Below are positions 12,936 to 25,741 of a DNA stretch of 60,000 bases, one piece after another. This stretch comes from Membranipora membranacea (Eukaryota; Bryozoa; Gymnolaemata; Cheilostomatida; Membraniporidae): assembly GCA_914767715.1 (NCBI GenBank), contig OU612072.1:23252001-23312000 (forward strand), written 5' to 3'. Both the position numbers and the translations under genes were made by a program. Numbering within the stretch: the first letter of the stretch is position 1; each line of letters starts with the position of its first letter. The notes beneath the pieces were generated by a model. That model was not told the DNA's origin. It ran no database searches and saw nothing but the letters and a program-made list of their open reading frames with translations.

Positions 12936-13836
12936 TTGGCTGTGTACAAAATAAATTACATTCAAATCTAACTGTCATCCAGGTTGATTATATATCTCTG
13001 CCCGACATGACTATACTCCAACCTGAATGACCATTGTAAGTCAGGCGCTGAAATTAGAGATTAATTTTAGGTTGATCTGGCGATAGGAAGGAGGTACAAC
13101 ATTTCTGGGAAATCTGCTAGTCATGGATTGGAGAGTCGTCCTAGCACTCCATTAGAGATATCTCCTTGTGAGTAAAATGTTTACTATTTTACATCCATGT
13201 ACGGCAACGGCACTGCTGTATATTGATTACAACAATCAAGTTCAGCTTTCATGATCATATTCTAATACGATTTAACTGCGCCCTTACAGGTATGTCTGTC
13301 CACACACCAGAACCCACTTTTGTTCGTAACTATAATGGAACTGCTGTTAGTAATAGTAACGGAACTGCTGTATACATACTAAGTCCAAACGCTACATCCT
13401 ATCTTAAGGATGCTGGTATACTAGTACAATGTAAACCAGACTCTAGTGTACAAAGCTGGGGACTGCACATGGTACAACGAGAATCTGAGACAATTGAGAT
13501 ACCTGGACCAACTTGGAAAGTGAGAAGTTATCTTTACATTATAAATAATCATAATTATACAATAATATTACCTCAATCTCTTATCAATCTTTTTTGTCAT
13601 CTCTGATGATAAAGTCCAAAATAATTGTGTGTTGGTCTTTTGATAAGTCTTTGGAACACCATGTATGAAGCGAAGACTGAGTGCCAGACTATGTAAAAAT
13701 CCTTTGTCCCATCTCAACAATTGGTAACTTAATTTTCCTTTACAGATGTTTCTAATTCAAGGCCTGAGATATGAGATTAAAATACTCACTATGAGCTCCA
13801 GCTTTAAAAGTGAAGGAGCAATAAACATCACAGTCG

Positions 13837-13875
13837 GTAAATATATATATATATATATATATATTATAATATATA
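13837..13875. repeat. TA microsatellite
   Basis: A run of alternating T and A starts just after the donor of exon 13746-13836 in the FN3-like gene. It is simple sequence with no other visible role. Confidence 0.85.
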
Positions 13876-16800
13876 ATAAAATAAATCTATTTCTCTTCCA
13901 TATGGTCCACAAAGCAGAGCAGGAGAGAGGAGGTGTTACAGCAGAATTAAATGACTATTCATTGCAATGAGTAAAGAATCAAAACATTTTAAAATTATTT
14001 TGAAAGTCAGCTTGAATACTACACAATGATTGCTCAAAAAAACCACTTCTTATTATTTAGCTACATTGATTGATTGTAGTAACGATTACCAAAATGATTC
14101 AAGTGAGAAATTTTGTCAAGAAGCTCAAAAATCATTATGTTTCCGTTTTACCCTTTTTTTGTGGGTTAACAAACACTGCTTAATTGAGAAAAACCTTGGC
14201 TTGTAACCAATCATTGTGAATTTGCAAAAATGCAACGCAATAGACTGGCCCTAATTGCTTACAATTTTTGTATATTGTTCACATTGAGCCTTACACTTAA
14301 AAGTAGTACACTGCAACATGCAGTCAATACATAATTTTGAGTTGATCAATTTGAGTCCGCTGAATCAAACTTTCATAATTTTTGACACAATCAGCAGTGT
14401 CGTTTTATTGTTCTTTTAGTCCCAGAAGATCCTAAACTGAACTACCACGAAACAAGTCAGAATAACGGATACAGATTGTACACTGTGAAAGCTCGATCTA
14501 ATTCCCACTACTCTTCATTGACATGTTTGTGTGAACCTCAGCTGAGTCGAGGACAAACTCTCCCCAGGTCTGAGAAAGTGGGTTGTGGCATGACACAAAT
14601 AGACAGAGACACTTGGACGGTATGAAATCCAATCCTCAAGACCAAATCAGTGAAATCACTAGAGATAATAATATCCTTCATATCATATTGTTAAGGCATC
14701 GTATAAGCTGACATTTTGAGTAACAGAACAGTTCATACAAATTTGTTTGTTCTAAACATTAGGTCTTAATAGGCTGCTCAATTTAACAGACCCCCTAAGC
14801 GCATGTGGCTTGTGTTGGGTAGTACCATATACCTTTGCTCGTCGCTTCCAGCTGAACATTTTCAAATTTGCCGAAAGGCGTCACTTTTTATTCAATGCTA
14901 AAATATTGTCATACGATATCTTACATTATAAGAATTTTTGTTTTTCAGCAGTTCAATCTCAAAGCTGGGCAGGAGTATAAGAGTACTGTGCATGCGTTCA
15001 GCTTTGGAGTGGCAAGCAAAGGAAACAGTTATTTGATTTTCAAGCCAGGTGAACATAACTTTGGATACACAGAATAATCAATTTTTTGAGGAAATTCAAC
15101 TAAAGGTGACTACATTGAGGCACCAGTTTTCTCTTGAAACGCACACATGATGGTATGGTATGACCTTTGGCGGTGCAGCCATGGAGTTTGGGATAGAACT
15201 CAAACTCCCTTCAAGCACTTATGTAGGGATATCTGCTGCCTGTAACTCTCGTGGCTCATAACCTGTTTCCCTGTTATCTATAGGCAATAAAGGTTTACTG
15301 ATAAGCTGAATCATTTTTGTAGAATATCTCAAATTTGTATTGATTAGTTTTTCTTGGGCAGTCATAATGCAAAACTTGGATATGACTTCCCTATTTGAAT
15401 AGAAATGTTCACATAAAATAATATTGTATTGGTCAACTCTTTCAGTCATTCAAATGAATGAGAAACTTTATACTCAGGGGGTTCTTTCAATTAGAAACAG
15501 CCAAAATCACAATCTAATCTAATCTAATCACTCACGCACCTTCTAAGGGTCTCGCCTTCAGATCGCTCAGTCATTGATGGAGCTATACACATTCTGAGGG
15601 AGCGATTTTGGAATGATTTTATCTAATTGAGAGACCAAGTGAGGGGTAATTTTGAGCGATGAGATAGTGATGAGTTGCATTAGTAAAGCATCGCTCCTTC
15701 TAATTGAAAGACCCCCCTGGCTACCTGTTAAAGTGATACATTGTACAGCTCTGACCCGATATGTTATTATTTATGATTGTAGACACATTTCCATCCTCAA
15801 ATATAGAGTTCATTCCTCATCCGGCTCCTGAGGAGGGAACACTACAGATTATATGGACCAATATAGCAAACCAGTTTATCAACAATACTGTAATATCATA
15901 AAGCTAAAGAAGACACTTATCCTTATTTTAGGTGAACAAACTCAGAGTAGTTCTCACAAGAAGATGTTTCAATAACAATAACAAACCCGGGTGAAATCAC
16001 AAAGCAGGACTTATGGTTTTGGTTAATCTATTGATTTAGGCTTTAGGCCTAAATGAAACGCCGGCGATAAACAGACAAATCATGTAAAAATTATGTTATA
16101 AAGCTTTAACAGCTAAAAACAAATGTATGATCAGTATTAGCTATCAACTTTCCAGTAAAATAAGTTTCCTGACAGTGCATCTCAGCTTAAGGAAGAGAAG
16201 GAAGGATTCTGGTCACAGTTGCCTGTCATTTTATTTTTTGCTAGAATTAGAGACAAAATAATTAAATATGCAATATTACGATTGAGTTTAGCCGGTTATT
16301 TAAAAATTAAGTTGACAATTTTGTGTACTACAAAAATGTGTAAGATAATAAAATTATATTTCATCATAGATATAAACAGGGAGTTAGATCAGTCCTTGTA
16401 TGTTCCTGTCTATTCAGTCTTAATACCGATGGTTTTTATTAATACTCAAAAATCACCACCTGAAAAGGAATTTCGTTGTAAATTTAAAGTACTGCAATAG
16501 CGTCTAAGACAATGAAATTAGGTTTCATTGATACTCAAAAATGATTTTTGTAATTTTTTCTCAAGGCCTTCAAAGGGGAATCATTTGTGGGCAAAGAAGC
16601 GAATATGGTTAATTATTCAGCCAGGTTGAATAGATTGTCATCTCCTAGATGCCATACAAGTGAATCGCTTCCTATCACACTATATCAGATTTTTAGATGC
16701 ACATATTGTTGAGCTCATCATAATGCAGGTTATTCATACAGCTGTTAGCCAGTCTAATTGATGCATATCCTTCGTTGGCTGCTTTTACTGGATAAACAAT

Positions 16801-16987
16801 TCTAAAAATTACAGAAAAAGTTCTTTAATGTGCACTGATATCGATTTCGAAGTATAAAATTGAATATAAGATTCGGAGACAAGAACACACAAGTGGAGTT
16901 CACTTACAAATATGAAGTATCGGGACACAAACACAAAAGGTCAAAGTTGAGTTTATGTTGTGCATAATCAGCTACATTTTCACTTAC

Positions 16988-19900
16988 GGGGGTACTTTGC
17001 TGAGAACTACAATGTCAAGGAAGAGTCCGTTACTGATTATTTCCTTCTCTAGTGTGGTGAGAAGTTGAGCCGGGACTTTGGTGATGTCTGCTCCAAATAC
17101 AAGATCTGTTGGCCATCTCACTCGAAGCTTGTCATCTTCTGTGCAATCAATGATCGGGACAGCAGAGTCCTGAGGCCGCTTACACACTGTAATAAATACA
17201 AGCGAATATATAGAAGTGGGTCATGCAATCAAATTGGGATATCTGATGTCATTATGAGAAAGCTGTTAATGTACCATTACAATAACTTACTTTACCAACT
17301 GACTGAAATGGAGGAATGGAGAATCTGGCATTTCTCGATCGCTAGCTTCATGACTGACTAGATAAACTTATATTCCAAACTATGGTAACTTAAGAAGTAT
17401 TAGAACGAGACCAGTAACTATAATGAAAGTACTGCTTAACCAAGCTTCTCACAAACAAACCTTATTATCCTCTTTTCAAGAGAGAGGAGCGAAAACTGTT
17501 TGCTAGCAGTATAATATTGGATGTTATTTTCACTTACTGTCCGAGCACAACTCCTCCACTTTAGCATAACGTAGTTTGGTCATGTCTTTAATAAGTTTGT
17601 AGGATGATGTATCATTCATGACATCACAACTGATGTCATAATCTGCCGTGACCTCTAAGACTCTCCTTATCCTATAGTCTACAATTAAAAGAAATGAATA
17701 TTATAAATTAATATAATATATTAAACGATATATCATGATATGTTTCAATAATCATAATAAAGAGCATAAACAAGATTTTAGCCTAAAGAGCCTCATGTGG
17801 ATCAAAATTCTAAGCAAAATATCTCAAATAATGATTGTTGCGTGTTTGGATCAGTAGCTTATAAATTTTGAAATTAGCAATCGAATTTATATTGTAACGC
17901 TGCTGCACAATTATATCACCTTCAGATTTTTTACATACCTTCCGAAACCATAGTTACGTTGCATATCTTATCATTGTCCTTGACTGAATAGGGGTATCTA
18001 CCACGTGGAAGTCTCATTATATGTAACTGTTCTCCAAACTCAAACTTGAAACTGGCAAGGTTATTAACTGGTGAAGTCAGAGCAACAATCTCCTCGGGGC
18101 AGGCAATTTCTCTGTCTGTCTCTGTAATGAATTGATAAATAATCTATGAATCGACATATTTCAATTATGTACAGTAAAATGACCAAGCTTCTTGTTTTCT
18201 GCATTTGAAAAATAAAAGATTGGTGTGACAGAAATTATTACAAAAGATTAAAGCAAAACAAATGACTGATCGAAAAAGTGTTACAATTTCTTGGTTTACT
18301 AAATTTTTCCAGAAGCATTTCAATTTTTCTTACTTTTGACAAATTAATAGTCTTACCATTCTTCATAATTTGCACTGACACCTTACAACTTGTGTCGCTT
18401 TGCTGATTGATTGGATAAAATGTGATCTGTCCAACTCCAACCTGTACAACCAGTTCCTGAGTTACATTAACTTTGACTTTCTCATCATCATCACTGACAA
18501 ACACTGTAATATTCTTGTCTTCACATATTGCAGGCTGCGGAGACTCTTTCACCGTCTCATTATCTGGATGGACATTTGATGCGATCTTTGGTACAACTGA
18601 AAAAGGATGGTTTTAGATATCCATTCATCCCATTCAAATTTACGATTCTGTATGATTATACATGTCGCATGGGTTTTGGGTATTTATTGTGTCTGGTGGC
18701 ACAATAGTGCGACTTATGTTAACAATAAGGTTTGCGGGTACTGTGGGATCGCAGTTTTGCCTAAGAGGCAGCAAGGGTTGATCAGGCAGTCTCTCATGAC
18801 ATCCGGTGAGATAATTTATATACTCTGAGTACATACCCTCTATGATTCCTCCGCCACGACCAATGAGGAGTGTTCCATTCAAGTTCAGCAGACTTTGTGA
18901 GCCATCCAACTTCATGCAATAACCTGTACGATCTAATGTGTTTACATTCCTTGAACAGGACTCAAAATCAAAGAACATGGAAACAACATTGCTAGTATTC
19001 ATGTTGGCGATTCTTATTCGGCCTTGGTCAGCAATCAGATATGTAGTTGAATCGAACTCAAGAATACCCTTTGGAAAAGAGAATAGAGCGTCATGAAATC
19101 CTCCATCCCAGTATCCTGACACTGATCCTGCAAGAACTGAGAGTGACTTGGAGTTGTAGTGATATCTGAGTATTTGGTGACGTGCTTGTATGAGGACGTC
19201 TCCTGATTCACTCATCTGGGTAATCCCTCCTATAAAATATCCCTTCCCAGTCAGTTTAATCAGTGTCTGAACGACTCTGCTTGTGATAGTTACTGACCTC
19301 AGTGCTCTGTTTTTAATATCAGTAACAATCAGCTGGTTTGGATTCTTCTGATCTTTTATCACAGAGCGTGGGTTGTTGAACAAAGCAGTGGATCCATCCT
19401 GATATCCCTGTTTAGTACATTGTCCGGCAAACTGTGATGTTCTCCTGCTGACTCTGTCTACTTGTCTCAGGCAGTCATTGCCGTAATCTGCTACAACAAT
19501 CTGCGTCCTGTTGATCTGTGTGAATCCATATATGTAGAGGAATCTAGCGTCAGTTCCGTCTCCTTCATTGTACCCATAAACTGTTGTGTTTCCTGCAATG
19601 ATTTCTGATCCAGTGCCGTTTGATGTTCCCAATGAGTGTGTGTCAGTGTAGATAATGTTACCAGGGATATAGTGATCTTCTTCCATGTGGTGGACGGTGC
19701 TTGTTGTTGTTGTGAAAACCTCTACGTCGCCAGTCGCTATACTGAAATGTGAAATCAAAAATATATCTATTCAGTACAGTTTGTAGATTGACCACGTACT
19801 AGCTCACTAAGTGGACATGTCTTTTCTAAGCTGAGCTATAAAATTAGAATTTCAAATCAAAATTTATGCTGCTATCTTTGTAGCTTTGGTTTTTTGTTTT

Positions 19901-20078
19901 GTCTGTGGAATACAAAATATATCAATGTAGTTTTTTTTATGTGTTTGCATCCATTGATAAAATATCCATGCTTTATAGAGACTGGTGAGCTATGTGAGTA
20001 GAAAGTTTCTAACCCTGATATAAACTGTTTAGCATCATCTGACATTCCAGAAGCCAATCCACAGAAGAAGCATAACAT
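16988..20078 (-). CDS. NHL-1: secreted NHL propeller with HYR-like repeats
   Basis: Minus-strand exons in order: 20014-20078, 18837-19741, 18357-18596, 17939-18121, 17538-17678 and 16988-17186. All have AG acceptors and GT donors, and phases match at every junction. The first exon gives a short hydrophobic leader (MLCFFCGLASG), probably a signal peptide; an acceptor just before its ATG implies a 5' UTR exon. The 905-base exon encodes an NHL beta-propeller with repeated G-x-x-D-G...A-R-F...L-I/V-A-D...L-R-x-V blocks and many N-glycosylation sites. The next exons each carry two cysteines about 40 residues apart, ending in C-x-V-x-V/M, like HYR (hyalin repeat) or related beta-sandwich modules. 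The 3' end is unresolved: exon 16988-17186 ends with two leftover bases and no continuing exon was identified. It is a paralogue of NHL-2 at 52525-54363. An extracellular binding role is inferred; the ligand is unknown. Confidence 0.78.
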
Positions 20079-23000
20079 CAACTGAAAATAGAAAAAACTG
20101 ATTTAAAAAGATATTTGGTATTCGCCTTGTTAGTGAAATAATTTTTTTTGCCATTGTGATGTTGTGTGATTCCAGACCGGCATTCATTGAATATATTTTT
20201 GGGACATGTACTTCATTGGGCCCCAAAAGATACAGAGTTTTTGCGATACTTTATTGTAATAAATATTTGGAAGATTGGCGTTGAACACTAATTTATTGAT
20301 TTGTCAATTTCTGAATCTACATAGTGCCTTTGCATGTTGGTTCACCTGGCTAGGGGATTATCACCGGCATTTGCACAAGACATGCCATCAATTATATAGC
20401 CTAACAGAAATAACACCAAACAGTTAGTTATTTTTATAATACATCATGAAAATGACATAATTTGGATGTCAACCAATTTACATTGAGCCTACAGAGTTTA
20501 TTTAAATAATATGCATGCATACTACATGCACCAGCCCTAAGACACAATTAGGACTGATTTGATAAGCAGAGAGAGCAAGTTCGCTGATTCAGACATTATA
20601 TTGGTGACAGTGCAGTATACTCTTTTAGTGCAAGCAGACTCGCAGCATACTAAAATACTGGTTCATGAAACAGTCACCTATTTCTAATATTTCATTCTCT
20701 TAATTTATTGCCTGTGAAACCTCAAAAGTATTTTTTGCATAACCAGATACGATGCACTGTTTTTATCATTATTTTAAATTTGTATAAATAGCAGAATTTA
20801 TTTGCTTCATTTAACCTATAATGGCGTCTCTTCTCCAATATTTTGGCTGTAATTATAAACCACCTGATAAGAACGCATTCCAGCGTGTACACTGAGAGTG
20901 ACTGATAACACTAATTCTAACTTTTAAATGCTTCCCGTACTGTGCAGCGCTGATAATATTGCTTGCAAGCTTTTATGAATTGTACGCTCATACAAGTCAA
21001 TATGTTCAATTATGTATCAATTAGAAAAGAAAGAACTTGACACTTCCCTTTGCCACAGTTGAGTAATCCTCATAACCATTCCTTTTCTTATTTCTAGCAC
21101 GGGAAGTCAAAGGCAGTTTGAATATAACAATTTTTTCTTTAATGTCTTACATTTAGATGCTTTGAGATACGATATCTCTAGAGTGAGGCACAAAAGAAGA
21201 TGAATGGTGGTAAAAATTGAACTGTTGCAATTGAATCATAAATCTGGCTATCAGCCAAACAATCAAAAAGTGCTCTCTAACAATCTAAGGATGGTCAGGA
21301 ATTGTCTAATGTTTATTTATTTATTTATTTATTGAGGTTTTCTAAAAGTTTATAATTAAAGCAAATTAAAAATAACTTGTTGACCTCATACACATTAACA
21401 TAGATACAAAAAATGACTTGAATAAAAAGATATAAGTGGTAGGGTGTTACATACTATATAGTGTGTAGGATAATGAAAGCATGGTATCATAAATTGCATG
21501 AATAAGATGAAAAAAGAAAAGAAGAAACAGAGAGTGGCAAACAAAAATACAAGTTAACAACATTAGGTGGGATTAAATGGTACAGTCCTGCAAACATCAA
21601 GGTCCAGGTTTGTTTCCCGGTGATGGAGTAATTACTGTAGTAGAACTTGGACACCATTCATCCTGACAATGTTCAATGCTGAACAATACTAAAATTACTG
21701 TATGGTTGTGCGCCCAATATGCAGGAAAAAAACTCCCTCTACCTTATCAATACGATATAAGGCCAAGTTTCAAGCTGGCATAGATATAGATCGCGGCATA
21801 AATACTTGTACTCAGGCAGAGATGACTCTCTCCACTTCGAAGATGATATAATCATCAAATTATATAAAACCTAGTAGTGAGTGGTTATTTTACTTTCTCT
21901 TGATCAAACTTACAATAATGCATTAAATAAATGCATCAGATAGTGAGGGGTCAGTTTCATGAGTACCAACCAATGAAGTAATAGTGATGCTGAGACACTC
22001 ACATACCACAAGATCTATATTATAAAAATGTTGCGGATTTAATGGGTGCCGCTGAAGTCGTTTAGTATGGGACTGGCTCTCTTCAAGGTCACAAAATATT
22101 CGGCTGGAAAGATGTAAATATGTAAAATGGTAATGACGGCGGCTTGTTGGCATTGAGCAGGATATTGAAAAGCCACAATGACACCCAATCAGGACAAGAA
22201 AAGAGGGGTTTTACATTGAAATACTGTTACTCTCCAAAGTCCTGGCCCCAGATCAATATTTGGTCCAAAAAAAGAAAGAAAAACTCACCAAAGGCAGGAG
22301 CCGACATGGATCCACCATTTTTCCTTCTGTCTCTTTCAACATTCAGATAAGTTATGAAAGCCTTTACTGCTACAAGCGGCGACTCAGTCCAGTCTGTGTT
22401 GCTAAGCAACTATCTTGTTTTTACGTACATAAAACCTGTTGCACTCTTACTATGTGTGTTAGTTTATTAGCTAGGTATATGTTCATATAGTCTGATAAGA
22501 ATATTTGTCGAATTTTACATAATAAGATGTGATATTAGGATAGACAGGCGCTAGAACACACACAAAGCCTGACAGGCTCTAAAGGTTATTCTGTAAATGG
22601 ATGGCAACATTGTGGAAACAAAATAACCACACAATATCACACAGGATTATAGAGATATTTGATGAATGACTTACGATAGGATGTTCAGGGTCTTGAAACA
22701 AATCCTTGACTTAGAATTTGGTTTTCTTGAAGTTTCTTTATACACAGTACATCAAAGTCAATTCGAGCAAGTCGTAGTCTATGAAGCTGTTTTCACATAT
22801 TGTTGAACTTTTGTGGCTCATTCACAAGATAAAGTTATCACCCCATGTATTATATTCACTGTGAGAAATTGACTATTACATAGCAGCATGGCTCAATTCT
22901 CTGAATTTTGATAAGAGGCAAGCTCAGATTTGTTGTTTATTGATGCAGCCCACCTGTTTTGCTAACTGAATTATCAAAATTAGCAACATCATAACTTGTT

Positions 23001-23700
23001 GCAGTATGGAATTTAACCGTAACATAAATGCAGCCACTGGCCCTGTCCTTTTTTTGGCTATTTTTGGAATTCATTTTCCAAATACTAGCTCACTGACTAT
23101 GCAGCAGCACTTTTCCCAAGAATATTATGTGTGTTTTTCGGTGTGGGTCATTGTATTGTGATGGCTATTATAAATTGTGTGTGTGACGCAGTGTATTGTA
23201 TTACATATCAACTGGTAAACCTGTGGAAACGTAAAATGAATTAATAATATGTGTAAGAGAGAAAAACACATGAACGAATGAGTATGCTACAAAAAAAGCT
23301 GGTGTGATGCTGACAGGCATCAAACAATAAAAAACTCTCTTGTTATAATTAATTCCTCCATTGAATGAACGGTTATGTCATTAGCCCCAGCGGGCAACCT
23401 GTCAAAGAACTGAGGGAGATTGGACGTTGATGCCGACGCCCGGCAACGGTTGAGGATTGGTCATGAGGTGAAACACCAAACTACATTGATGTATGTGATG
23501 ATGAAAGCACATGATAAATAGTCAGAAACATAAAGACGGTAGTGCCTTCCAGCTATGGATACAGCCGGCTAGGTGAGAAAAGAGAAATAACATAAGTAGT
23601 TTAGGCTATTAAGGTGGTTAAGTCAGAGGTCGTGATGAGGAACGCTTAGCAGATTCCATTCCGAGTTTAGAGCATCTACTCTTCTTTGTCTGAAAATGGA
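20079..23700. other. Upstream region of NHL-1 without confident coding
   Basis: No gene could be supported. The stretch contains a segment near 21965-22110 that is repeated in diverged form near 24185-24310, and a segment near 22920-23130 that is repeated near 55130-55410, upstream of NHL-2. The rest is AT-rich and featureless to me, with short runs such as TTTA repeats near 21312. Confidence 0.5.
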
Positions 23701-23734
23701 AATAAGACATCAACAGTAACAAAGAATAATTGTC

Positions 23735-25415
23735 AGCGCCAATATCATAGTGAGCCGAAGTATAGGCCAATCTGTTGTTTGAATTCTGATATTTAACCGT
23801 AGTGCCACAATCACATAAATATCTAAATACATAGTATACTTTGTTTAGGAACTCATTCTTTAAGGGACTCATCCGCTACATGTCTCCCCTCAGCTAGGAG
23901 GATAAAAATCTGGAAATAGTAGATATGTTTAGTGGAATTGAAAAAAGGATAATTTACTGTCCAGAGTTTAATTGCAGGAGTCCAGACAATAGCGGCACAA
24001 AATTAAATACGTTGCAGGGGCGATTAGATGAGGGCAGATTTAAGACTTTTTGAAGTAAGTCAATAGTGAATGAAACAATTAGCCAGCTTTTTCGTTTACA
24101 TAATGGATGAGGACTGACTGGTGTTGTTGTGTCAGCTTACCATATTCGGATCTTACGGTGTGAGGTCCGATTCTATAGCCACACATTTTCAGCAACCATA
24201 AAAGTAGTGGTGATGCTGAAACACATCCATACCACAATGCATTTATTTGAAAAGGAGCTGCTTAAGTCTTTCAGAGTACTGGCTCTCTCCAAGGTTCCAC
24301 AAAATTTGACTGGAACCATGTCACAACATAAAATTAAAATCTGTTGCAGGGGCGATTAGATGAGGGCAAGTTTAAGACTTTTTAAAGTAAGTCAATAGTG
24401 AATGAAATGATTAGCCAGCTTTTTCGTTTACAAAACGGATGAGGAATGACTGCTGTTGTTGAGTCAGCTTACCATTCCCGGTGCATCTTCCAGGTCTGGT
24501 GAGGTGTGGGCCTACATTTGTGTTGGAGTTTTCTTCCCCTGAAAAAGTTAAGACAGGACAACTTTGTGATTAGAATTTTTAGGCCTATGATCATTCATCT
24601 ACACTCAAAACAGTCAAAGAAATTCCCTCACAAGACATCGCATAAAAGATTTTCAAAATTGATCAGTTGTCAAAGGTAAGTGGCTGTCCAGGGTTTATTC
24701 ACACTTTGTCCGCAGGAGTCCTGAAAAATGGCAAATGAGTTTAAAATCAAAACCACCCTCAGGATTGTATACTCTAGACACAAGTGAAAGGCTGTGGCAG
24801 GGGCGATTAAAAGGGCCAGAGGAAAATTTCATTGTGAATTTACCCTCGTAAGACCATGGCGAGGCAAGACAATATTTCAAGACTTTTCAAAGTGAGTCAA
24901 CGGTGTATAAAACCATCAGGCAGTTTTAAGCTAACAAATCAGATGGGAGATGAGTGGCGTAGTTGAGTCAGCTAACCTTTCCATGTGCATCTTCCAGGTG
25001 TCTATCAAGTGTTTCTCTCCATTACTACTTTCTATTTCTATCTCTGCGCGAGGGCATCTGACAAATATCAAATAAGTTGCTGTGAATCTTAAAGCATCTT
25101 CATTTCAAAATTGATGAGGTGTGTGCCCGGTCTGTTAGAAATTAATTTTTCTGCTACATTTTTGTTGGAGTTCCCTTCCCGTAAATTACTTAAGAGAAGA
25201 CAACTTTGTGATCTGATAATTTCAACTAACAGCATAAGATCATGGTGAGCCAAAGTATAGACCAGTCTATTGTTTGATATCTGATATTTAACTGTAGTAC
25301 TACGATCACATAGATATACATATATATATATATATATCGTATACTTTGTTTAGGAGCTCAGTCTATTAGGAACATCTCCGCTACATGTCTGCCCTGAGCA
25401 AGATATAAGATCTGG
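23735..25415. repeat. Cluster of diverged local duplications
   Basis: A unit starting with GGGGCGATTA and including TTAAGACTTTTT, AGTCAATAGTGAATGAAA and AGCCAGCTTTTTCGTTTAC occurs near 24015-24140 and 24350-24475, and in diverged form near 24798-24990. A different block (GTGAGCC-AAGTATAG, then TATACTTTGTTTAGGA, CGCTACATGTCT) flanks the cluster near 23750-23905 and 25240-25400. On the minus strand copies end in a donor-like GTAAGC after a conserved GGAAGATGCAC stretch, so they may be duplicated 5' UTR exons of a minus-strand gene. That is inference. Confidence 0.6.
25317..25337. repeat. TA microsatellite inside a duplicated block
   Basis: A TA dinucleotide run interrupts the second copy of the flanking duplication block. 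The copy at 23750-23905 lacks the run, so it expanded after the duplication. Confidence 0.75.
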
Positions 25416-25741
25416 ACATATAGTGGAAAAGCATCCAAATGCGGAGGTTGGCCATCAAAATAATGACGTATCATCCAACCCTTTTCTATTTTTACGACCT
25501 ATTTATACTGTTCAGTATAAAGGACAGTGGATTTTGCTCTGTATGATCAGTTACGTGTGACAGTTAAAACTTGGCGTTACAAATTACCAGTTGCCTGGGG
25601 AATTTGCCACAGGATGTAGTTCAGCAATAAAACCATCTAACTGCCGAAAAGCTACACTCATTATTATACATGACCAAGTAATCTGATATGAACTCAGCGA
25701 GAGAAATGTCACGATCTTTCCTGATCTGACAGCAGGGCAAA

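Larger units (their letters stand above)
8058..15901 (+). pseudogene. FN3-like repeat protein gene, apparently broken
   Basis: Nine exon-like blocks follow a two-exon-per-domain rule. First halves: 8058-8232, 9726-9913, 13290-13519, 14420-14619 and 15783-15901. Second halves: 9082-9203, 13071-13167, 13746-13836 and 14949-15048. Second halves carry the FN3 signature (small-Gly-x-x-Tyr then alternating hydrophobics, as in APGRSYRVMVTV, AIGRRYNI, IQGLRYEI, KAGQEYKSTV). Each ends with one leftover base that is completed by the next first half. Several N-glycosylation sites (NSS, NQS, NGT, NAT, NNT) suggest an extracellular protein. Three faults argue against a working gene: a one-base frameshift near 9774-9776 in exon 9726-9913, an out-of-phase junction from 9913 to 13071 with half-domains missing around a LINE insertion, and a TAA at 15899 in the middle of a domain. 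No start exon, signal peptide or membrane segment was found. Alternatively the faults are assembly errors in a working receptor gene. Confidence 0.55.

Noticed and set aside
16219-16500. Open frame of 93 codons, + strand
   Set aside because: The translation is Ile/Lys/Leu-rich as expected of AT-rich DNA, with no motif, and lies between two convergent genes.
16640-16790. Next exon of NHL-1 (open minus-strand stretch after an AG near 16789)
   Set aside because: The open frame needs one leftover base, but exon 16988-17186 leaves two, and there is no membrane or domain signature.
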